5,557 bases of DNA, taken from the NCBI GenBank assembly GCA_017938055.1, contig JAGBCG010000024.1:1-5557 (forward strand). The letters are read 5' to 3'. Below are positions 1 to 3,822 of this stretch, piece after piece. A model generated the notes under the pieces. It did not search any database. It worked only from the letters and a program-made list of their open reading frames with translations, and was not told where the DNA came from. The DNA comes from Clostridia bacterium. GTDB taxonomy: Bacteria; Bacillota; Clostridia; Oscillospirales; CAG-382. Each line of letters begins with the position of its first letter. Position 1 is the stretch's first letter. Made by a program: the position numbers and the translations under genes.

Positions 1-2
1 AA

Positions 3-40
3 GAACGGTAATTTTGATACAAAGTTACCGTTCATTTTTT
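3..40 (+). terminator. Intrinsic terminator of an off-window plus-strand gene
   Basis: Positions 3-16 pair with 20-33 to give a 14-bp stem closed by a 3-nt loop, followed by six T at 35-40. The single non-Watson-Crick pair (12 with 24) is U.G on the plus-strand RNA but would be A.C on the minus strand, so the terminator works on plus-strand transcription. The gene it ends lies left of the window. Confidence 0.85.
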
Positions 41-80
41 ATGCCGAAAATGCCTATATAATCAATTGTTGGTTGATATT

Positions 81-106
81 AAAGAAAGCAGTGCATTGGC
101 ACTGCT
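81..106 (-). terminator. Intrinsic terminator of the XRE regulator gene
   Basis: AGCAGTGC (87-94) and GCACTGCT (99-106) form a perfect 8-bp stem with a 4-nt loop. It starts 3 nt after the regulator's stop codon, and the minus-strand RNA continues into a U-rich tail (UUCUUU, 86-81). The plus strand also reads into CTCTTTT, so it may work both ways and back up the terminator at 3-40 for convergent transcription. Confidence 0.75.
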
Positions 107-109
107 CTT

Positions 110-943
110 TTAATAAAGATATGGTTTAGTTCTTTCCATGCTGAAATATGAGTAATTTGTTGGCGGTTTAATCATCTCTTTAGCAAAAATCAATAGTGAA
201 ACAAAAGATGGTTTCGGCTTGAAATTATATACAGTTTTGATTTCATCATCAAGTTCAATTTCTGTCTTATACACCAAATTGTATTTTTCAAGTATACCTA
301 CAACTTCAACAGCTTTATCTTGGGTAAGATTAAAATTCTTAGCAATTAAGTTTTCTGTAAAAGCCTTAGTTGTATCACGTTTATGCAAAAACACCAGAAC
401 ATTGAAAATATCTTTATCTGACAAAAACTGAAAGAATTGTAGATAATCAATATTTTCAAACAGAGCGTCGATATTGCTTTCCATTTCGGGTATCACGCAA
501 AAATACTTTAATTTATTTGCAATTCCCATCAAAGTTATACCAAAATCGGATAAATGTCTTGAATATCGCTGTTCATTTTTATCTATTACTTTTTCATAAT
601 CCTCAAAAGTTCCGTCATCAGGTGCCCTTCCAAAAAGTGACCTTTCCATATCCCAGCAGAGACTAAAAACTTTTTTTAATCTTTCTTCTCTAGGTAAATT
701 GGCAATATTCAGAGAAACAGCAGTTCTTAAATCCCCATATTCAGTTATATTTCTGCCAAACAATGAATCAATTGAAACAGAAAAGAAATCAGCAATTTTA
801 GGAAGTAGCTCTGTATCGGGAACACCGCCGTTTTCCCATTTAGATACCGCCTGCGTGCTGACGCCGACGAATGCTGCAAGCTGTTCTTGCTTGATTCCTC
901 GTTCTTTTCTCAATGTCGCTATCTGCTTACCAATAGTTTCCAT
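110..943 (-). CDS. XRE-family helix-turn-helix transcriptional regulator
   Basis: This is a 277-aa cytoplasmic DNA-binding protein. Residues about 5-62 form a Cro/C1-type (XRE) HTH with its recognition segment at STQAVSKWENG (29-39). The following VPDTELLPKIADFFSVSIDS is typical of clostridial XRE regulators. The rest is a long C-terminal region. Within it, about 172-245 looks like a second winged-helix fold: helices around AFTENLIAKNF and TQDKAVEVVGILEKY, then a strand-turn-strand ending in TVYNF. From memory this resembles a recurring group of clostridial regulators with that C-terminal half; its ligand and targets are unknown to me. An in-frame GTG at 956-958 overlaps the Shine-Dalgarno AAGGAG (963-958) and is unlikely to be the start. 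The choice is ATG at 943 (spacing 14 nt) or TTG at 949 (spacing 8 nt). I chose ATG because the protein begins naturally at METIGKQ, but TTG has the better spacing. The gene is monocistronic, with its own promoter and terminator. Confidence 0.9.
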   Translation of the reverse strand: METIGKQIATLRKERGIKQEQLAAFVGVSTQAVSKWENGGVPDTELLPKIADFFSVSIDSLFGRNITEYGDLRTAVSLNIANLPREERLKKVFSLCWDMERSLFGRAPDDGTFEDYEKVIDKNEQRYSRHLSDFGITLMGIANKLKYFCVIPEMESNIDALFENIDYLQFFQFLSDKDIFNVLVFLHKRDTTKAFTENLIAKNFNLTQDKAVEVVGILEKYNLVYKTEIELDDEIKTVYNFKPKPSFVSLLIFAKEMIKPPTNYSYFSMERTKPYLY

Positions 944-957
944 GCTCAAAACTATCA

Positions 958-963
958 CTCCTT
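958..963 (-). promoter_or_regulatory. Ribosome binding site of the XRE regulator
   Basis: AAGGAG on the minus strand. It overlaps the in-frame GTG at 956-958 and so argues against that codon as the start. It leaves TTG at 949 (8 nt away) or ATG at 943 (14 nt away) as the start. Confidence 0.75.
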
Positions 964-970
964 AAAATTT

Positions 971-985
971 TGAAAGCCGCTTTCA
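971..985 (-). promoter_or_regulatory. 15-bp palindrome near the regulator's transcription start, possible operator
   Basis: TGAAAGCCGCTTTCA is a 7-1-7 perfect inverted repeat between the -10 box (994-999) and the RBS (958-963). The predicted start of transcription is near 987, so the palindrome covers about +2 to +16. XRE regulators often bind such sites to repress their own gene. That role is inferred; only the palindrome and its position are seen. Confidence 0.45.
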
Positions 986-993
986 TTGTCTTT

Positions 994-1022
994 ATTGTAT
1001 CACAAACTTCAGTTGATTTCAA
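994..1022 (-). promoter_or_regulatory. Sigma-A promoter of the XRE regulator
   Basis: On the minus strand TTGAAA (1022-1017) is followed by a 17-nt spacer and TACAAT (999-994), preceded by TGA (an extended -10). Transcription should start near 987. The -35 box lies inside a second small palindrome, GTTGATTTCAAC (1012-1023), a possible additional operator. A further one, TTGAT-AAA-ATCAA, lies just upstream at 1034-1046. Confidence 0.75.
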
Positions 1023-1176
1023 CGGAGGCAGAATTGATAAAATCAAACGGAGTTTGAATGAATAAACGTGAGGATACTTCGTGCCTTCTTAAAGTTCATG
1101 TCCAACTGGCTTATTCGACTGTATAATGATGACTTCTTAGTGATGGCAAAAATTTAACAACTATTAAAATGAAAAT

Positions 1177-1203
1177 AAGATAATTTCACTGTGAAATTAT
1201 CTT
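1177..1203. repeat. AT-rich perfect inverted repeat (hairpin)
   Basis: AAGATAATTTCAC and its reverse complement flank a single central T at 1190, giving an 11-12 bp stem once a realistic loop is allowed. It is followed by TTTTAAATTTT and preceded by AAAATAA, so it could terminate transcription weakly in either direction. No gene ends next to it. It sits inside the larger imperfect inverted repeat at 1146-1157 and 1204-1214. Confidence 0.6.
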
Positions 1204-1253
1204 TTAAATTTTGCACCGCTTATTTATTTGTATCAAAATTGACCGTCTTTGCC

Positions 1254-1282
1254 AAAAAAGACATCTTCGGATGTCTTTTTTT
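1254..1282 (+). terminator. Strong intrinsic terminator without an assigned gene
   Basis: AAAAAAGACATC (1254-1265) and GATGTCTTTTTT (1270-1281) form a perfect 12-bp stem capped by a TTCG loop, with a seven-T tail on the plus strand. The A-run lets it work on the minus strand too, where it could shield the regulator region. On the plus strand it has no protein gene to serve: the nearest one starts downstream, at 1429. Confidence 0.85.
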
Positions 1283-1363
1283 GATGTTTGACTTTGCATT
1301 ATTTAGTAACAATGTGAAGCAACATCATATTTGTATAAAAATTATTGCATGGGCAAGACATTG

Positions 1364-1392
1364 TTGATAAAAATTTCCTTTTGTGTTATAAT
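1364..1392 (+). promoter_or_regulatory. Sigma-A promoter of the P-loop kinase-like gene
   Basis: TTGATA (1364-1369), a 17-nt spacer and TATAAT (1387-1392), with TGT just before the -10 (an extended -10). Transcription should start near 1399, giving a leader of about 30 nt before the ATG at 1429. Confidence 0.85.
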
Positions 1393-1428
1393 TAATCATA
1401 TCAATATAATTTTGTAGGGATGATTGAG

Positions 1429-1941
1429 ATGGTTATTTTAATTACAGGAGCATCGCATACAGGCAAAACGGCACTTGCACAAAAGCTACTGGAAAAGCAT
1501 AAATATCCGTATTTGTCTATTGACCACTTGAAAATGGGATTAATTCGTAGTGGTAACACAGAAATTACTCCTATGGACGATGCGGAATTAATTGAATATT
1601 TATGGCCGATTATTCGGGAAATGATAAAAACTGCTATTGAAAACAAGCAGAACTTAATTGTCGAAGGTTGCTATGTTCCATTTGATTGGCAGAAGGACTT
1701 TGACTCCAAATATCTTGAAAATATTAAATATTACTGTCTTGTCATGAGTCAGAACTATATCAGAAATCACTTTACTGACATAAAGATATATGCAAATGTC
1801 ATTGAAAATCGTTTGGATGATGAATGGTGTACAATGGAGAATGTGTTGTCTGATAATGCAGAAGTATTAGACCTCGCTCAGAAGTATAATGTGAACTGTA
1901 TTCTTATTGAAGATAAGTATGAAATCAATGTTGATTTATAG
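1429..1941 (+). CDS. Small P-loop NTPase, nucleotide/adenylate kinase-like
   Basis: This is a 170-aa soluble protein of the P-loop kinase fold. The Walker A motif GASHTGKT is at residues 7-14, directly after the first beta strand MVILIT. Asp32 in the second strand (YLSIDHLKMGLIR) and Glu79 in NLIVEGCY lie where nucleotide and small-molecule kinases place substrate-side or Walker B acidic residues. Arginines in the C-terminal half (for example in ENRLDD) could serve as lid residues. Proteins like this are usually annotated as AAA-family ATPase, adenylate kinase or 2-phosphoglycerate kinase. It is shorter than a classical adenylate kinase and the true phosphate acceptor is unknown; toxin-like kinases and antibiotic phosphotransferases share the fold. 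An in-frame ATG at 1420 directly abuts the Shine-Dalgarno TAGGG (1415-1419), so the ATG at 1429 (9 nt away) is preferred. The gene is monocistronic and convergent with the DUF554 gene. Confidence 0.85.
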   Translation: MVILITGASHTGKTALAQKLLEKHKYPYLSIDHLKMGLIRSGNTEITPMDDAELIEYLWPIIREMIKTAIENKQNLIVEGCYVPFDWQKDFDSKYLENIKYYCLVMSQNYIRNHFTDIKIYANVIENRLDDEWCTMENVLSDNAEVLDLAQKYNVNCILIEDKYEINVDL

Positions 1942-2036
1942 CGATAAATTCCAGCTAATCAAAAGATTGTAAATTGTTTATTCTTACGTTTTTGCACGTA
2001 CCTTTATGTTAAGTTTACATTGTCTATAATACAAAG

Positions 2037-2065
2037 AAAAGCTCATCCAAATCGGACGAGCTTTT
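2037..2065 (-). terminator. Terminator of the DUF554 gene, probably shared with the convergent kinase gene
   Basis: Positions 2037-2048 pair with 2054-2065 (12 positions) around a 5-nt loop. In the minus-strand RNA every position pairs, one as G.U; in the plus-strand RNA that position is an A.C mismatch. It is therefore best suited to the DUF554 transcript, whose U-rich tail is UUCUUUGU. The plus strand has TTTTGTTCTGTTT after the stem and may end the kinase transcript, whose stop codon is about 95 nt upstream. Confidence 0.8.
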
Positions 2066-2080
2066 GTTCTGTTTAGAGCT

Positions 2081-2800
2081 TTACAGCTTAATAAACGCTG
2101 CGACAACTGCGATTATAATTGACGGCAATAAATTAGCAACTCTTATTTTTTTGCCGAACATAAGGTTTATTCCTACACAGAATATTAGAATTGAACCAAT
2201 AAGCGAAAGATTTTCAAGTGCGGTCGATGTCATAATAGGCTTTATAAGAGTAGATAATGCTGTTAGTGTTCCCTGAAAAACTGCCACCGGAAGTGCTGAG
2301 AATATGCATCCCAAACCTTTGGAACCTGACATTACAAGAATTATTATCATGTCAAGTATTGCTTTTGTAACAAGAATTGAAATGTCGCCCTCTGTACCGT
2401 CCTTTATTGAACCGATAATTGCCATTGCACCTATGCAGACCGTCAGTGAAGAGCTTACAAATGCATCAACGAATCGAAAATCCTTGGAGTTTCCGGTTTT
2501 TTGCTTTAACCATTCCCCGAATCGTTCAAAGGCGTCCTCAATGTTGAGAGCTTCACCGATAAGTGCACCAATGCAAAGACTTGCTACTATAAGCATAGAC
2601 CTGCTGCTTACAATATCCTTATCTACGATAGACAGAATACCCTCAAGTGCACCGGAAAGACCTATGAATATGACACTTAAACTGCAGGCTATATTCAATG
2701 TGGAACGTATTCTTTCGTTTAATAGCTTTCCGAAAAATATCCCCAAAAATCCACCAATAATAATGGCTGCAGTATTTATAACCGTACCTAAACCTATCAT
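2081..2800 (-). CDS. DUF554-family integral membrane protein (YdfK/YqgA-like)
   Basis: This is a 239-aa polytopic membrane protein. The N-terminus MIGLGTVINTAAIIIGGFLG and the segment TVCIGAMAIIGSIKDG (120-135) are hallmarks of the DUF554 family, which includes Bacillus YdfK and E. coli YqgA. Hydrophobic segments lie roughly at 3-24, 35-57, 66-85, 115-131, 142-158, 163-186, 198-215 and 222-238, so about seven or eight membrane spans. Charged loops include the stretch at 86-110. The family is thought to be a transporter or channel, but its substrate is not established. In-frame ATGs exist further upstream at 2833 and 2824. The one at 2833 overlaps the -10 box of the promoter, so translation must start later. 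AAAGTGAG just upstream points to the tandem ATGs at 2803 and 2800; the second has the better spacing (7 nt). The gene is monocistronic and diverges from the small gene at 3102. Confidence 0.9.
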   Translation of the reverse strand: MIGLGTVINTAAIIIGGFLGIFFGKLLNERIRSTLNIACSLSVIFIGLSGALEGILSIVDKDIVSSRSMLIVASLCIGALIGEALNIEDAFERFGEWLKQKTGNSKDFRFVDAFVSSSLTVCIGAMAIIGSIKDGTEGDISILVTKAILDMIIILVMSGSKGLGCIFSALPVAVFQGTLTALSTLIKPIMTSTALENLSLIGSILIFCVGINLMFGKKIRVANLLPSIIIAVVAAFIKL

Positions 2801-2831
2801 CATAAAACTCACTTTCAAAATCATTATTAGC

Positions 2832-2861
2832 ATAATATCACATTTTTACTGTGTTTGTCAA
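2832..2861 (-). promoter_or_regulatory. Sigma-A promoter of the DUF554 gene
   Basis: On the minus strand TTGACA (2861-2856), an 18-nt spacer and TATTAT (2837-2832), with TGA before the -10. Transcription should start near 2825, giving a leader of about 25 nt. The -35 box faces the plus-strand -35 box at 2880-2885 across 18 bp, forming the inverted repeat TTTGTCAA/TTGACAAA. Confidence 0.8.
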
Positions 2862-2879
2862 CATTGTGTGTTCTGTTGA

Positions 2880-2908
2880 TTGACAAATGAATATTATGAT
2901 GCTATAAT
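2880..2908 (+). promoter_or_regulatory. Full-consensus sigma-A promoter upstream of the repeat element and small gene
   Basis: TTGACA (2880-2885), a 17-nt spacer and TATAAT (2903-2908) match the consensus exactly. Transcription should start near 2915, inside the palindrome 2908-2932, and run through the hairpin element into the gene at 3102. The leader would be about 187 nt. Confidence 0.85.
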
Positions 2909-2932
2909 GATTTCAAGCAAAGCTTGAAATCA
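2908..2932 (+). promoter_or_regulatory. 25-bp perfect palindrome at the transcription start, possible operator
   Basis: TGATTTCAAGC (2908-2918), AAA, then its exact reverse complement (2922-2932). It begins on the last base of the -10 box and spans the predicted start of transcription, where a bound repressor would block RNA polymerase. It could instead be the first hairpin of the adjacent repeat element. A regulatory role is inferred only. Confidence 0.5.
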
Positions 2933-2933
2933 G

Positions 2934-3034
2934 CGATATAAATCTCTGGCGAGATTTTCGATATGTGCTAAATCACTCGATATGCCTGATGGCTCGATAT
3001 GTTGCCTTACGGCAACGAGATTTATATCATATCG
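2934..3034. repeat. Multi-hairpin palindromic repeat element with CGATAT boxes
   Basis: An outer stem of 12 perfect base pairs joins GATATAAATCTC (2935-2946) to GAGATTTATATC (3017-3028). CGATAT occurs four times in direct orientation (2934, 2959, 2978, 2995) and once inverted as ATATCG (3029-3034). Each direct copy is followed by a small hairpin: AAATCTC-TGGC-GAGATTT, GTG-CTAAAT-CAC, GCC-TGAT-GGC and GTTGCC-TTAC-GGCAAC. The first of these competes with the outer stem. The layout resembles palindromic interspersed elements I have seen in clostridial genomes, probably a non-autonomous repeat, but I cannot confirm other copies here. It sits in the leader of the small gene at 3102. Confidence 0.7.
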
Positions 3035-3101
3035 ACAAAAACAAGTGGCATTTAAATCGTTCACTGATTTTATAAGGAATATAAGAAAAAGAGGTTTTGT
3101 T

Positions 3102-3425
3102 GTGAAAACAGTAACATATGAGATATTTAAAAAAATATATGAATTATTTCCCGGCGAACCGGAATTTTATATATGTTTTGAAGATAAAGATTACGAATAT
3201 ATGATTATTAAATATGCTGATGGACCGACTTTTCAAAGATGTGGGACTAATGAAGAGCAAAGTGGAGAAATAAAGTTTAAATCGTTGGACGAATTGTACA
3301 ATACAACTACGATAGATAATATAATTTTGAAAGATGATTGGGAAAAGATTGAGCATATTTATGAGAGTTGGTACGGAAATTTAGACACTTGTTGCGATGA
3401 ATTAAAGATTGATTTGACAAAATAA
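3102..3425 (+). CDS. Small acidic protein of unknown function
   Basis: This is a 107-aa soluble protein with no signal peptide or membrane segment and a clear acidic bias. It has alternating beta-like stretches (EFYICFEDKDYEYMIIKY, 21-38), a central PTFQRCGTNEEQSGEIKF (42-59) and then helix-like SLDELYN and DDWEKIEHIYESW. Cysteines occur at 25, 47, 97 and 98. From memory, short clostridial proteins with a similar TFQRCG...QSGEI core exist without a named function. The size and acidity also recall immunity-type proteins, but I see no partner toxin. The frame stays open back to an ATG at 2982, but that lies inside the repeat element. GTG at 3102, 7 nt after AGAGG (3090-3094), is the better start. 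No clear terminator follows; the RNA gene at 3539-3706 points towards it. Confidence 0.7.
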   Translation: MKTVTYEIFKKIYELFPGEPEFYICFEDKDYEYMIIKYADGPTFQRCGTNEEQSGEIKFKSLDELYNTTTIDNIILKDDWEKIEHIYESWYGNLDTCCDELKIDLTK

Positions 3426-3538
3426 AAGGCATATAGTTTGTACAGTCTTTATATACTAAACTCAATCAATGAAAAAAAACGCCATATAAGCGGATTTCCT
3501 TAAAGTGTGTGGCAACATTTGAACAGATTATGCGAATT

Positions 3539-3569
3539 AAAAAAAGTGCACCAACAAAAGTCGATGCAC
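3539..3569 (-). terminator. Intrinsic terminator of the predicted non-coding RNA
   Basis: In the minus-strand RNA GUGCAUCGAC (3569-3560) pairs with GUUGGUGCAC (3555-3546) across a UUUU loop: 10 bp with two G.U wobbles, followed by U7 (3545-3539). On the plus strand both wobbles become A.C mismatches, so the terminator belongs to minus-strand transcription. The 5' arm could alternatively pair through AUGCA/UGCAU with an upstream segment (3581-3577). Confidence 0.8.
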
Positions 3570-3706
3570 CAAAAAATGCATAACTCATGTTTGTTACCAC
3601 ACAAATCATTCGGCATATCACAAGGAATGCACAAATAGAGAATGCATTTTTTTGCAAAAAATAAAAAAACACTCTCTTGAAATATACCATATTCGATTTG
3701 TGTGGT
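3539..3706 (-). ncRNA. Predicted free-standing structured small RNA, about 168 nt
   Basis: Transcribed from the promoter at 3713-3741 and ended by the terminator at 3539-3569. Nested helices, in plus coordinates, are: P1 3695-3708 with 3594-3607 (14 perfect pairs; 12 if transcription starts at 3706); P2 3682-3688 with 3612-3618 (7 pairs, one G.U, with a further G.U at each end); P3 3670-3677 with 3637-3644 (8 pairs, one G.U); P4 an apical U7/A7 helix 3663-3669 with 3647-3653. The wobbles become A.C mismatches on the plus strand, so the fold belongs to the minus-strand RNA. A wide asymmetric bulge (3619-3636) lies between P2 and P3. No minus-strand gene follows closely, so it is not an ordinary leader. 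A long rod with an internal bubble vaguely recalls 6S RNA, but I do not recognise conserved 6S sequence. The family is unknown. Confidence 0.7.
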
Positions 3707-3712
3707 AAGGGT

Positions 3713-3741
3713 ATTGTACCATATATTTTTGAAGTAGTCAA
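3713..3741 (-). promoter_or_regulatory. Sigma-A promoter of the predicted non-coding RNA
   Basis: On the minus strand TTGACT (3741-3736), a 17-nt spacer and TACAAT (3718-3713), with TGG before the -10. The predicted start is near 3706, at the 5' edge of the long hairpin. It is divergent from the SLH gene. Confidence 0.8.
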
Positions 3742-3757
3742 TAATTTTATAAAAATA

Positions 3758-3785
3758 TTAAAAAATTATATTTTAATCGTACAAT
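3758..3785 (+). promoter_or_regulatory. Possible promoter of the SLH/CBM9-like operon
   Basis: TACAAT (3780-3785) with a poor -35 candidate TTAAAA (3758-3763) at 16-nt spacing would start transcription near 3792. A TATATT at 3796-3801 would start transcription too close to the RBS to be useful. The region is so AT-rich that chance matches are likely. Confidence 0.35.
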
Positions 3786-3806
3786 GAAATAGTGTTATAT
3801 TAAAAT

Positions 3807-3811
3807 GGAGG
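3807..3811 (+). promoter_or_regulatory. Ribosome binding site of the SLH protein gene
   Basis: GGAGG overlaps an in-frame ATG at 3805-3807, ruling that ATG out as the start and pointing to the ATG at 3823, 11 nt downstream. Confidence 0.8.
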
Positions 3812-3822
3812 TACTGTGGCAT

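Larger units (their letters stand above)
1024..1363. other. Non-coding stretch with inverted repeats; possible gene remnant or small RNA
   Basis: There is no convincing gene in this stretch of about 340 nt. Only very short open runs exist on the plus strand. One starts at ATG 1058 after GGAG and spans 22 codons. Another is about 30 codons ending just after 1150 and reads like a fragment of protein. An isolated TATAAT sits at 1122-1127 without a good -35. GCAAAAATTTAA (1146-1157) can pair with TTAAATTTTGC (1204-1214) with one bulged base, enclosing the hairpin at 1177-1203. A strong terminator follows at 1254-1282. The stretch could be a decayed gene, an interspersed repeat or an RNA gene; the sequence does not decide. 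Confidence 0.4.

Noticed and set aside
57..62. TATAAT as a plus-strand promoter at the left end
   Set aside because: No -35 box and no downstream plus-strand gene; it lies between two terminators.
1985..2000. TACGT-TTTTGC-ACGTA inverted repeat after the kinase gene
   Set aside because: Only 5 bp, no T tract directly after it, and no site it would plausibly regulate.
2025..2030. TATAAT as a plus-strand promoter between the kinase and DUF554 genes
   Set aside because: No -35 box at the right distance, and it would read straight into the terminator at 2037-2065.
2801..2833. Longer start for the DUF554 protein at ATG 2833
   Set aside because: That codon overlaps the -10 box and so is not in the transcript; family members begin at MIGLGTVINT.
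2934..3000. CGATAT copies as a CRISPR array
   Set aside because: Repeats are only 6-7 bp, spacing is 17-25 bp and the intervals are hairpins; no cas genes are present.
2982..3101. Upstream extension of the small gene to an ATG at 2982
   Set aside because: The ATG lies inside the CGATAT repeat element and has no RBS; GTG at 3102 has AGAGG at 7 nt.
3472..3500. T8 tract on the minus strand as the terminator of the small RNA
   Set aside because: Only a 3-bp stem (CGC/GCG) precedes it; the 10-bp hairpin with U7 at 3569-3539 comes first and is much stronger. It could be a back-up.
3466..3741. Minus-strand open frame of 91 codons that would encode a small hydrophobic protein
   Set aside because: Its first codon overlaps the -35 box of the promoter, it has no convincing RBS, and an intrinsic terminator (3569-3539) cuts it. 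The hairpin with strand-specific G.U pairs explains the sequence better as an RNA gene.
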